Source of the DNA: Vicinamibacteria bacterium
Lineage (GTDB): Bacteria; Acidobacteriota; Vicinamibacteria; Vicinamibacterales; UBA8438
DNA: 41,887 bases
Direction of reading: 5' to 3'
Assembly (NCBI GenBank): GCA_022820825.1
Contig: JAJEEU010000106.1
Location: 1 to 41,887, forward strand
Under the pieces are notes generated by a model. It searched no databases and had not been told where the DNA came from. It worked only from the letters and a program-made list of their open reading frames with translations. Below, piece by piece: positions 33,396 to 41,124 of this stretch (its first letter is position 1; each line of letters begins with the position of its first letter). A program made the position numbers and the translations under genes.

Positions 33396-33659
33396 CCGGC
33401 TAAAGCGACAGGGAAGCCATGGCGTTGCGGCCGCGGTCGACGGTCTCGACGATCAGTTCTCGGTAGGGTTGCAGGCGCTGGCCCGCGGCGGCCCGCCGAG
33501 GCGCCCCAGCGCCGGGACCTGCTGTCGTTTGTCTTCTGCCAAAACGTTGCTCATGCCGGGCAGGAACACGCAGTTCCTGACCGCTGTCAACGTCTCGGGC
33601 CGCTGGCCGAAATGGCCGGTTTTCAACTGTCCACTAATGGCCGGTTTTGAGTGTCCACC
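33396..33659 (-). mobile_element. IS21-family end with IstA fragments
   Basis: On the minus strand two tandem, similar end repeats lie at 33659-33636 (GGTGGACACTCAAAACCGGC...) and 33634-33609 (GTGGACAGTTGAAAACCGGC...), the multiple-repeat layout of IS21 termini. Inward, from 33554, is the start of an IstA transposase (MSNVLAEDKRQQVPALGRLG), which loses similarity after ~20 codons; in another frame an internal IstA-like piece follows (LQPYRELIVETVDRGRNAMA) to ~33400. The rest of istA and all of istB are gone. Inserted into the neighbouring IS5-type transposase gene. Confidence 0.75.
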
Positions 33660-34276
33660 GAGGGTACCGGAAGGGCCCGGGACGCGCGGCGACGCTGGCG
33701 TATCTGGGCCATGTCCTGCTCGACAACCGGCATGGGCTCGTCGCCAACGTCTGCGTGACCGCGGAGACGGGGACCGCCGAGCGCGAAGCGGCAACCGCGA
33801 TGCTCGCAGCGAGCGCGCCGCCGGGCAGCACGGTCGGGGCCGACAAGGGCTACGACGCGGCGCGCTTCGTCGACGAGATTCGTGCACTCGAGCTGACCCC
33901 GCACATCGCGCGCAAGACGCCGAATAGCGCAATTGACGTCGGAACCACGTGCCACCCGGGCTACCGGGTCAGTCAGCGCAAGCGGAAGCTGGTCGAGCAG
34001 GTCTTCGGGTGGATGAAGACGGTCGGCGGGATTGCGGAAGCTGCGCCACCGGAGTGGCGCACTGGTCGACTGGAACGCCACCTTTGCCGCGGCGGCATAC
34101 AACCTGGTGCGATTGCGAACCCTGGTGGCGACGTGTCCCTGATGGCGTGCAGCGGCCGCGGCAGCCCGGTCGCGGGTCCACGGTGGCATCGCTCACCACA
34201 CACAGGAGGATAGCGCGATTCGCTCGGATGAATACGAAAACGCTCATCTTGCCGCGTTCTTCAGCAGCCTGCTAGC
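33660..34276 (+). pseudogene. IS5/IS1182-type transposase remnant (3' part)
   Basis: The frame from ~33660 encodes the C-terminal half of a DDE transposase: GYRKGPGRAATLAYLGHVLL, TAEREAATAML, GADKGYDAARFVDEIRA, TPHIARKTPNSAIDVGTTC, HPGYRVSQRKRKLVEQVFGW. Near 34031-34035 one extra base shifts the frame; the true continuation RKLRHRSGALVDWNATFAAA, AYNLVRLRTLVATCP then runs in the next frame to a TGA at 34140-34142. The 5' half is missing because the IS21 end lies there. TTCAGCAGCCTGCTAGC at 34260-34276 looks like the right terminal repeat of this IS type. Not functional. Confidence 0.82.
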
Positions 34277-34400
34277 CATGCCCCCTACTTCCTGCGACAC
34301 CGGATTCTCCCTTAATCCGTGTTCAAGAAAACTGGGGGCGCCTCAGATACACCAGTCGTCCATGGCCCAGCCGAGGTTTGAACCGGCCGCCGTCGGAGCC

Positions 34401-36563
34401 CTATGGATGGTCTGCATAGTCCGAGTACGTGATCTCTTGGGGTTGGCTGCGCCGCAGGACGCTCCTGACGACGACAAAGCGGTACTGGCGATAGGCATAG
34501 ACGGCAGTCGCGAGGACGCCGATGAGGGCCGCCTGTTCAACCCCGACGCCAACTCCGGTCACCGCCGGAAGCGCGAATCGAGCGGCGAGCGGTGCCGCCA
34601 CAACTCCTAACACAACGCTCCCTAGAACCTGGAACCCTGCCACGGCCCTGGGCCACACGCTGCCGTCGTCGACAGCCCGCGTACGATACGCGGCCGGAAG
34701 ACGGCGAAGCACAAGCCACAGAACAATCACCGCGAACGTTGCCAGGAACAGCCACAGTCTAGCGGGCGATCCTCCGAAAAGGACGTTTCCAAGAGGAGAC
34801 CAGTCCAGCGACCACTTGTTCTGGCTGGGCTGGTGGAGAAGTGCTCCCACCGCCGCCACGGCCAAAGCCGTCCATGCGAACGGAACGGTAGCAACTAGGC
34901 CGCGGAACAGCCACGCTGCCCTGTGTCGAATCCTTCGGTCCGGATCGCCGGGGGGACGGCTGGTCCAGAAGGTCTCGGACTTCTGCCTCTGAATCCGCCG
35001 CCACCAGATGTTGAGGTCGATAAGGCGTCGGCCGAAGTACGCTAGGAACGAGAAGACAGCCGCGGCCACGACCGCGGTTCGCCAACCATGAACCTGGAAC
35101 GCCAAGGACAACGACGCATAGGTTCCGAGTAGGATCAGCAGAGGCGTCAAACTGTAGAGGGCGATCAGCAGCTTGAAGTACGCCCAACGCTCGAACCATG
35201 AAAGGGGTTTGCCCTCGCGCCCATCAACGGCCTGGGCGAGAATCCGCTCGAACAGGCCCTGATCCGTCCAGTATTTGTTGTGCGCGGCCCCCGGGACGGC
35301 GTATCGATTGAAGACGACATCCTCCCGCCTATCGAACACCGCACTGTAGCTTGGTGTCTGTCTGGCCACGTCCAGGTTGTGTCCCACCGGATCCAGCTCG
35401 TCGCAGTAGTTAAAGTGAGGGATCCGCTGCGGGCCGTGGGGGCCGATGTGGTCATCGCACGTCAATAAGTAGCGGTAGTTCAACCACCAAATCGTCAGGT
35501 ACTTGTCGATCGGGGAACCCAACGTCACAAAGCTCTGCACGCGACCGATCCAATCGGTGTCGAGAAAGGCGAACTTCTTCTCCAGCGACTGGAGCTCGCA
35601 CTCTTCGTCCTTGGAGAGCGGTTGCTCGACGGCTTTTGCTTCTCTCCTCGCCCGCAGCGCATCCAACTGGGCGAGCGCGTCCGTTTCGCGGACCTTGTCG
35701 TCGTCCTGGAGGTACCCGGGGAATCTCCAGTGATCGACTTCTCCGCGCCGCACGTCGCATGTGGCGCTGGCGTAGAGCAGCGCATCGAAGCTCATGATGC
35801 TGCCGAGGCTGTGTGCGATGATGACGTAGTGGGCGACACGCGGCGGCGCGAACCCCTGCTCGCGCTCGCGGGTATCGTGCGCGTCCTCGATCCTCGTCAT
35901 AATTTCGTGGAAACGGCGGACCGCGCCCCCGCGGCAGCGGCTGTACTCACCATACAGCTGCACATCGCCGAGAAACTTCACGAAGACGAGTTCCTTCACC
36001 TCCTTGAATCGGAAGTTCATGGCAAATTTCACAAGCAGGAGGGTATCCGCCAGGAGGTACAGGACGCGCCGAATCCACAGCGGCACCTGGGCACTCGTGT
36101 CCTCGGCGTTCTCATGCTTGCGCAGCAGGCGGCCCACTAGGCCCTTAGCCCAGACACGGACGTCCTGCCCGACGTGCTCGACAGATTCCTGCATCACGTC
36201 GTACCAGCAGAGGTCCACAAAACGCAGGTCCTTGCCGGTCGACGACTCCTCGCCCAGGAATGGCGCAGTGGGAGAACAGGGAGGGTTCGCGTTGGGGCAC
36301 GCGGCGGGAATCCCCTTGAACTCCATCCAGGGCTGTTCGGTAACTGGCAGCTTCGACAGGCCTGTTTGCCCGCTGGCCTGCCCCAGCGTCAGCACGTCCC
36401 GGTTGTCCTTGTCACCTGCGCGACGTCGTGCTTCGGCAAAGCGGTTCACGACATTGATGACGGTCTCATTCTTGCGCTGCTCCCCTATGCCGTGTACGAC
36501 GACAACGTAGGTCACGCAGTTCATCTGAGACTCAGTGGGCGGCGCGTCTTTGGGCTCTTTCAT
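34401..36563 (-). CDS. Multipass membrane protein with alpha/beta-hydrolase (lipase-like) domain
   Basis: 720 residues from the ATG at 36563; the frame is open further upstream but the extra residues resemble nothing. The N-terminal ~470 residues look like an alpha/beta hydrolase: oxyanion-type HGIGEQ at His24-Gln29 and nucleophile Ser252 in IIAHSLGSIMSFDALL, as in PGAP1/lipase-like proteins. LVTLGSPIDKY-type wording (SFVTLGSPIDKYLTIWW) is also typical of such lipases. The C-terminal ~220 residues contain about six transmembrane helices (from LLIALYSLTPLLILLGTYAS to ALIGVLATAVYAY). Probably an inner-membrane lipase, esterase or acyl hydrolase. No close named family. It lies alone between IS remnants and the SUMF1-fold genes, and has moderate GC. 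Confidence 0.8.
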   Translation of the reverse strand: MKEPKDAPPTESQMNCVTYVVVVHGIGEQRKNETVINVVNRFAEARRRAGDKDNRDVLTLGQASGQTGLSKLPVTEQPWMEFKGIPAACPNANPPCSPTAPFLGEESSTGKDLRFVDLCWYDVMQESVEHVGQDVRVWAKGLVGRLLRKHENAEDTSAQVPLWIRRVLYLLADTLLLVKFAMNFRFKEVKELVFVKFLGDVQLYGEYSRCRGGAVRRFHEIMTRIEDAHDTREREQGFAPPRVAHYVIIAHSLGSIMSFDALLYASATCDVRRGEVDHWRFPGYLQDDDKVRETDALAQLDALRARREAKAVEQPLSKDEECELQSLEKKFAFLDTDWIGRVQSFVTLGSPIDKYLTIWWLNYRYLLTCDDHIGPHGPQRIPHFNYCDELDPVGHNLDVARQTPSYSAVFDRREDVVFNRYAVPGAAHNKYWTDQGLFERILAQAVDGREGKPLSWFERWAYFKLLIALYSLTPLLILLGTYASLSLAFQVHGWRTAVVAAAVFSFLAYFGRRLIDLNIWWRRIQRQKSETFWTSRPPGDPDRRIRHRAAWLFRGLVATVPFAWTALAVAAVGALLHQPSQNKWSLDWSPLGNVLFGGSPARLWLFLATFAVIVLWLVLRRLPAAYRTRAVDDGSVWPRAVAGFQVLGSVVLGVVAAPLAARFALPAVTGVGVGVEQAALIGVLATAVYAYRQYRFVVVRSVLRRSQPQEITYSDYADHP

Positions 36564-36740
36564 GATGGCTAGTCCGATATGATGGACTCCCACGCTAAAG
36601 TGCGGCCAACCTTCAGCACGTCGCGGGGCCGCACAGCCTTCACCACAGATTTTCCCGACGGTTGATTCCGGGACAGCGACTACCCTGCAGAAGCTACGGC
36701 TGCCATATGGGAGTTGCACCCGCTGCTAGACGTTGTCCTC

Positions 36741-38195
36741 TTACGGCGCACCGATCGTCCTCGCGACGCGAAAGCCGTTCTCGTGGAACCGGGCGCTAGT
36801 GAAGTTCCTGCCTTGTCCCGCGGGACTTAGGAGATTTACGGCGTAGAAATCCCAGGAACCGCCCCACAATACATGTTGGCCGCAGTCACCTTCCCAACAG
36901 TCGTCCATCCACTCCCACGCGTTGCCCAACATATCCGACAGCCCGAGCGTATTGGAACCGTGGGAGCCGACCGGGCAGGTTCCCCGGCTACCCGTCAGCC
37001 TTTCAAAGCACCCGCCCTCGGACCCCGCGGCAGCGCGTAGCCATTCCGCCTCGGTCGGCAACCGATAAACGGTCCCCGCCCTTCGGCTCAGCCAGGACAG
37101 ATACTCTTGCGCGTCGTCCCAACTCATGCATACCACCGGATGCCTATCTGTTTGTGGCAAGCCGGGAGTCCGCCATGAGTCGCCGACACCGATTGCTTCG
37201 CACCCGCCACCAGCACCACCTCCCGTCGCCGACGCGAACGCACGGTACTCGCCAACCGTTACCATGTAGCGGCCCAAGGCCAACCGCCCGCCAGGCATCA
37301 CGACCATCTCCGGGCACTCAACGCAATCCCGGAACACATCGCCAGGACGGCGCGGCGCATCAGCGCCGCCGGCAATCGTGGAACCGAAAGCCGGTAACCC
37401 GACGATGTCCGGGCGCGGCGACACGGCACCCGCAGTAACGTCAGGCGCCGGGGTACGCAGCTCCGCTAGCCGCGCTTCCGCCAGCGCACGGAACACCCCG
37501 TTCGGGAACTGGTCCATATATGCCTCGAACATCGCCGGGTTCTCGCTGTCCGCGATCGACTGCCAGAAGATGTTCTCCTGCTCTGCGGTAGCCGCCGGCG
37601 CCGCGGACGACGCGCCGGTGCCCGGCGGGGGCGGAGCGGCGGCAAAATCGAAATCTGTCGACCAGTTCGAGAACCGCGGTTCCGGGTCGCCGCTGAGCAC
37701 GATGATGAACTCCGTGGTCGTTAGCGTCTGACCCGGCTGCACGACGTTGCGGCCCGACTCCTGAATGGACCCAATCGTGCCCGACCATCCGACCGTCAAC
37801 TCATGGAGGGGCACATCGGAGTTGAGCTCACGAAACCGTGCATCGTCCGGCCCGCTCCAGTTCGTGCAGTCCGGCCACTTGGACTCGACCTCGTAGCGTG
37901 CGATCAGGTGATCCAGCCATCTCCCGGACCCGTTGCGAACGGAGAAATCCAGCCGCCAGACGTCCATCGGCGCACCGTGGTTCGCCTTCTTCGCCTCGTA
38001 CGACGTGTCGGTCTCCAGAACGTTGCAGGTTCCGGCGCCCGGCATAATCCGCCGCACCGTCCCGTGCAGTTCCACGCCGTCAACCGCCAGGAGCAACTGC
38101 GCACGTGCATCCGCCGCCAGCACGGGAAGCAGGGTGAGCGCAGTGGCCAGGACTGTGAGGACTTGAGGCATCGCAGTCGCTCGAGGATGCAGCAT
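36741..38195 (-). CDS. Secreted SUMF1/FGE-fold protein 3 with module B and FWQSI motif
   Basis: 484 residues. Signal peptide (MPQVLTVLATALTLLPVLAADARAQ; the internal ATG at 38171 may be the real start). Module B (GAGTCNVLETDTSYEAKKAN, GAPMDVWRLDFSVRNGSGRW, QESGRNVVQPGQTLTTTEFI) and the FWQSIADSENPAMFEAYMDQ motif closely match the MORN protein at 30774; the DNA is also visibly alike. After a linker comes an FGE fold (CVECPEMVVMPGGRLALGRY, MSWDDAQEYLSWL, YRLPTEAEWLRAAAGSEGG, LGLSDMLGNAWEWMDDCW, NGFRVARTIG). The active-site cysteine pair is absent (GGSWDFYAVNLLSPAGQGRN). Its ATG directly follows the stop codon of the 38196-39419 gene, so the two are translationally coupled. Confidence 0.88.
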   Translation of the reverse strand: MLHPRATAMPQVLTVLATALTLLPVLAADARAQLLLAVDGVELHGTVRRIMPGAGTCNVLETDTSYEAKKANHGAPMDVWRLDFSVRNGSGRWLDHLIARYEVESKWPDCTNWSGPDDARFRELNSDVPLHELTVGWSGTIGSIQESGRNVVQPGQTLTTTEFIIVLSGDPEPRFSNWSTDFDFAAAPPPPGTGASSAAPAATAEQENIFWQSIADSENPAMFEAYMDQFPNGVFRALAEARLAELRTPAPDVTAGAVSPRPDIVGLPAFGSTIAGGADAPRRPGDVFRDCVECPEMVVMPGGRLALGRYMVTVGEYRAFASATGGGAGGGCEAIGVGDSWRTPGLPQTDRHPVVCMSWDDAQEYLSWLSRRAGTVYRLPTEAEWLRAAAGSEGGCFERLTGSRGTCPVGSHGSNTLGLSDMLGNAWEWMDDCWEGDCGQHVLWGGSWDFYAVNLLSPAGQGRNFTSARFHENGFRVARTIGAP

Positions 38196-39419
38196 CTAGT
38201 CAAGCGTCCTCGCAACGCGAAGACCACCGATGCTGAAGTACTCGGGACCGGCAGAGCCCCTGACGCGGAAGGCCGACCGCAGGCGGACCCGCCCACTGTT
38301 CCAGGCACCGCCCCGCAACATGCGTTGGCCACAGTCTCCACCCACGGTCCACGCCGCCCCGTCCTCTGGCGCCCCCCGGTAGCTCTCGTGCCAGCAGTCC
38401 TCCATCCACTCGTCCACGTTGCCGTGCATGTCGTGCAGGCCCCAGGCATTCGCGGCGAACGAGCCGACGGGCGCAGTCATCTCGTCGTCCCAACGGCTGC
38501 CGCACCCGTCGCAGTTGGCCCGGTTGCTGCCAATCTCGTTACCCCAGGAATACACCGTCGTGGTCCCCGCCCGCGCCGCATACTCCCACTCCGCCTCGCT
38601 CGGTAGCCGGTACTCGGCACCCGTCTCCAACGACAACCACGACGCATACGCCTGTGCGTCGTGCCATGACGGGCCGACCACCGGGCGCCGACCCCGGCCC
38701 CAGCCTTGATCGCCGCTTCGGTCGCGATCGGTGTCCCGAGCGAAGCGGTCGTACTCCTCGAACTTCACTTCATGCTTCGACAGTGCAAAGGGCCGCACTA
38801 TCGTCACCGTGCGCACGGGCAACTCGTAGTATTCGCAGTCACGCCCCGACAAGCAGCCCATCCGGAACGTCCCCGCACGGATCGGGATCATCTCCGGGCA
38901 CCCGTCGCAGTCCCGGAACGCGCCGCCTGCCAGTCGGTCTGCGTATACGGCATTGAGCCGCTCTGCTTCAGCTCTCCGCTGCGCCTCCGCTTCAGCCGCA
39001 GCAGCAGCAGCCGCTTCAAGTCTCCTCCGTGCCGCCTCCGCCGCGGCCTGCATGGCCTCGGTGTCGTTGAACAACTCCAGGGCTTCTCGGTAGTGCTCGC
39101 CGTCCTGTCCCGCGAGCGCCAGGTACTCGGTCACATACTCGAGCGCTTCGTCGTATTGCCCGAGTCGTGCCGATATCTCGGCGTACCGGAAGAAGAACGC
39201 CTTCGGGACCGTCAGGTCATGCTGTTCCTGCAGCTCCAGGATCTCGTCCATCGCCGTCTTGGCGGCGATGAAATCCTGCTCGTCGATCGCCCGCTCCGCC
39301 AGCAGCAGATGCCGGTCCGCCTGGATTTCCGGGGGGAGTTGCACGGCCTCGACGACGACGGACAGCAGTAGCGAAAGCATCGCCACTGGTAGGTGAGTCC
39401 GAGGAGGCTTGGTCGTCAT
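38196..39419 (-). CDS. Secreted SUMF1/FGE-fold protein 4 with N-terminal helical module
   Basis: 407 residues. Signal sequence (LPVAMLSLLLSVVVEAVQ), module A (LPPEIQADRHLLLAERAIDE ... EALELFNDTEAMQA), a long Ala/Glu/Arg helix (EAARRRLEAAAAAAAEAEAQ, likely coiled coil), then the FGE fold beginning FRDCDGCPEMIPIRAGTFRM with LPSEAEWEYAARAGTTTVYS and GLHDMHGNVDEWMEDCW. No active-site cysteine pair (GGAWNSGRVRLRSAFRVRGS), so it is predicted to be a non-catalytic member. The CxxCPEM segment is shared with protein 3. First gene of a two-gene operon with the gene at 36741. Confidence 0.88.
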   Translation of the reverse strand: MTTKPPRTHLPVAMLSLLLSVVVEAVQLPPEIQADRHLLLAERAIDEQDFIAAKTAMDEILELQEQHDLTVPKAFFFRYAEISARLGQYDEALEYVTEYLALAGQDGEHYREALELFNDTEAMQAAAEAARRRLEAAAAAAAEAEAQRRAEAERLNAVYADRLAGGAFRDCDGCPEMIPIRAGTFRMGCLSGRDCEYYELPVRTVTIVRPFALSKHEVKFEEYDRFARDTDRDRSGDQGWGRGRRPVVGPSWHDAQAYASWLSLETGAEYRLPSEAEWEYAARAGTTTVYSWGNEIGSNRANCDGCGSRWDDEMTAPVGSFAANAWGLHDMHGNVDEWMEDCWHESYRGAPEDGAAWTVGGDCGQRMLRGGAWNSGRVRLRSAFRVRGSAGPEYFSIGGLRVARTLD

Positions 39420-39778
39420 CTCGCAGGTCCTCAGTACGTCAACGGATGCGCGGCGAGCGGGCTCGACGACGTGTTACGTTTCTCGATCGGACGCGGCGGC
39501 CAGGGCAGACCCAACATCCCTACGGAGTATGACAGGACTAACGTGAACAGCACGTGAAAGATAGCTTTTATTTCGTCCTGTTTTCGTGACCGGTTTGGGC
39601 GGCTATCCTCGCAAAGCGAATTCCCGGGAGGTGAACAGGTATGCCGAAACTCAGATCTGACACGGTTGTACCGAGCTAGGAGGATGACAAGGGGATTCAT
39701 GCCGGTGTCGCCGCGCTTCATGCAGCACGGCATGACGACGTCATCGACACTTCGTTGACATGTGATGTTTGATGCGTG
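39420..39778. other. Intergenic region between the SUMF1-fold operon and the toxin-antitoxin genes
   Basis: 359 bp. The left part should hold the promoter of the minus-strand SUMF1-fold operon. A well-formed ribosome site (GGGAGGTG) at ~39627 precedes a 12-codon open frame (MPKLRSDTVVPS) that stops at once, possibly the remains of a gene. The right end carries the vapB promoter. No larger gene is supported. Confidence 0.4.
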
Positions 39779-39791
39779 ATGATCGTTGGCA
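39755..39791 (+). promoter_or_regulatory. Putative sigma-70-type promoter of the first vapBC
   Basis: A perfect TTGACA at 39755-39760 is followed after exactly 17 bp by GATGAT at 39778-39783 (four of six to TATAAT, including the conserved second A and last T). Transcription would begin about 39790-39791, at the ATG of MRTTLDID, so the antitoxin message may be leaderless. No Shine-Dalgarno sequence is present, which agrees. Confidence 0.45.
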
Positions 39792-40012
39792 TGCGCACGA
39801 CCCTCGACATCGACGAGGATGTTCTGCAGGCAGCAAAGGAGTTGGCTGCAGCGAGGCGTCTCACCGCCGGGCGCGTTATTTCCGACCTCGCACGCGCCGC
39901 GCTCGAGCCCGCGCGCGCTGTTCGCACCCGCAACGGCGTTCCCCTCCTTCCGGGACGGGAACCAGGCGCGCCGCGGCCGACAATGAAGCTGGTCAACAGC
40001 CTGCGCGACTGA
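39779..40012 (+). CDS. VapB-type ribbon-helix-helix antitoxin
   Basis: 77 residues from the ATG at 39779; an ATG at 39791 gives MRTTLDIDEDVLQAAKELAA, the standard RHH opening, and is the more likely start if the message is leaderless. The N-terminal strand-helix-helix would bind operator DNA as a dimer; the tail (NGVPLLPGREPGAP) fits the C-terminal part that covers the toxin active site. The PIN-domain toxin starts 2 bp after the stop, the classical antitoxin-toxin order. Confidence 0.88.
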   Translation: MIVGMRTTLDIDEDVLQAAKELAAARRLTAGRVISDLARAALEPARAVRTRNGVPLLPGREPGAPRPTMKLVNSLRD

Positions 40013-40014
40013 AC

Positions 40015-40479
40015 GTGCAGTCGATCGCCATGCCCCGGCCGGCGCTGCTCGACGTCAACCTCCTGATTGCGCTGTTCGATCCAGATCACGTCCATCACCA
40101 ACTCGCGCACGACTGGTTCGAGGACCATCGCAGGTTCGGGTGGGCGACATGTTCGACCACCGAGAGCGGTTTCCTGCGCGTCCTGGCAAACCCGACGTAT
40201 GGGGCCGCGGTGCACCGAGTAGCTGACTTGATGGTTCTGTTGAGATCGTTCTGCTCGGACAGCAACCACAAATTCTGGACGGCCGGCGTCTCGCTCCGTG
40301 ACGCAACGATATTCGACCCCGCCCTTATCGCCGGACACCGGCAGGTAACCGACGTTTACCTGCTTGGGTTGGCGAAGCGGCACGGCGGCTGTCTCGCTAC
40401 TTTTGATCGGACCATTCCGCTGCACGCAGTCAAGGGGGCCGATACGTCTACGCTCGCCGTGATTTCGGCGGCGCGGTGA
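40015..40479 (+). CDS. VapC-type PIN-domain toxin ribonuclease
   Basis: 154 residues from the GTG at 40015 (or from the ATG at 40030). All four acidic residues of the PIN active site are present: Asp13 in LLDVNLLIALFDPDH, Glu50 in TTESGFLR, Asp113 in VTDVYLLGLA and Asp131 in TFDRTIP. Such toxins cut tRNA or rRNA when not bound by the antitoxin. Spacing and size are normal, so this module could be active. Adjacent to its VapB partner by 2 bp. Confidence 0.9.
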   Translation: MQSIAMPRPALLDVNLLIALFDPDHVHHQLAHDWFEDHRRFGWATCSTTESGFLRVLANPTYGAAVHRVADLMVLLRSFCSDSNHKFWTAGVSLRDATIFDPALIAGHRQVTDVYLLGLAKRHGGCLATFDRTIPLHAVKGADTSTLAVISAAR

Positions 40480-40501
40480 GGAGGGAGGGTGGGGCGCCCA
40501 T

Positions 40502-40528
40502 ATCTATCCCCATGAGTAGTATGGGCCC
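40502..40528 (+). promoter_or_regulatory. Putative operator/-10 box of the second vapBC
   Basis: GCCCATA just upstream (40496-40502) and TATGGGC (40520-40526) are exact inverted arms around a 17 bp spacer, the size expected for an RHH operator. TAGTAT at 40517-40522 ends 6 bp before the ATG at 40529 and could be a -10 box of another leaderless message. No good -35 is visible. Confidence 0.35.
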
Positions 40529-40777
40529 ATGAAGACGACCATCGACATACAGGACGCGCTTCTCGTGCGGGCCAAGCGCTACGCCAGGAGGAACGGTCGT
40601 CCATTACGCGCCGTGGTCGAGGAAGGACTCCGCCTGGTGCTGTCCGCGCGGGTCACAAAGTCCCGGTACCGGTTGGCGGACATGAGCGTCGGCGACCGGA
40701 AGGGGCCGGACCCGCTTGAGGCATGCTCGTGGCAGGACCTGCGCGGGATGATCTACGGCGATCCGGGAACGCCATGA
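40529..40777 (+). CDS. VapB-type antitoxin of the second module
   Basis: 82 residues: MKTTIDIQDALLVRAKRYAR is the RHH/VapB opening (DNA-binding strand and first helix), followed by RPLRAVVEEGLRLVL, and a tail ending CSWQDLRGMIYGDPGTP of the kind that wraps around the toxin. Its stop overlaps the toxin start (ATGA at 40774-40777), indicating translational coupling. No ribosome site precedes the ATG. Confidence 0.9.
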   Translation: MKTTIDIQDALLVRAKRYARRNGRPLRAVVEEGLRLVLSARVTKSRYRLADMSVGDRKGPDPLEACSWQDLRGMIYGDPGTP

Positions 40778-41124
40778 TCGCGGTAGATTCTAATCCCTGG
40801 CCATGCTGCTACGAGTTCCTCAGCGTCGTGACCAACCGCCGCATCTGGAAGGATGGAGCTACGACGGTCGAGCGCGCCTGGCGTCAGCTCGATGCATGGA
40901 CCGCGTCACCGTCGAATCGATTGTTGGGCGAGACCGACGACTTTCTCGACCTGTTGAGCGGCTTCATCCAGCGACCGCGCGTGCACGGGCATGTTGTCCA
41001 CGATGCCCGGGTCGCTGCGCTCTGTGTTGCCCATGGCGCCGAGGCGCTGCTCACCTGCGACCGCGATTTCTCGCTGTTCCCGGAGCTTCGGACGCGCGAT
41101 CCATTCGCGGCCGCGCGGCCATGA
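40774..41124 (+). CDS. VapC-type PIN toxin with internal in-frame deletion
   Basis: 116 residues. It starts MIAVDSN like family members, but jumps directly to PWPCCYEFLSVVTNRRIW; intact relatives have about 35 residues (first helices of the PIN fold) between these parts. The rest is normal: HDARVAALC and LLTCDRDFS. The acidic residues remain (Asp5, Glu14, Asp77, Asp96/98), yet losing the helices between the first strand and Glu14 should disrupt the fold. Probably an inactivated toxin retained with an intact antitoxin. The frame is otherwise open, so the deletion is in frame. Confidence 0.85.
   Translation: MIAVDSNPWPCCYEFLSVVTNRRIWKDGATTVERAWRQLDAWTASPSNRLLGETDDFLDLLSGFIQRPRVHGHVVHDARVAALCVAHGAEALLTCDRDFSLFPELRTRDPFAAARP

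Noticed and set aside
34355..34400. A tRNA T-arm-like sequence (GGTTTGAACCGGCC) that might mark an attachment site.
   Set aside because: No matching acceptor, D or anticodon arms are present and no integrase lies nearby.
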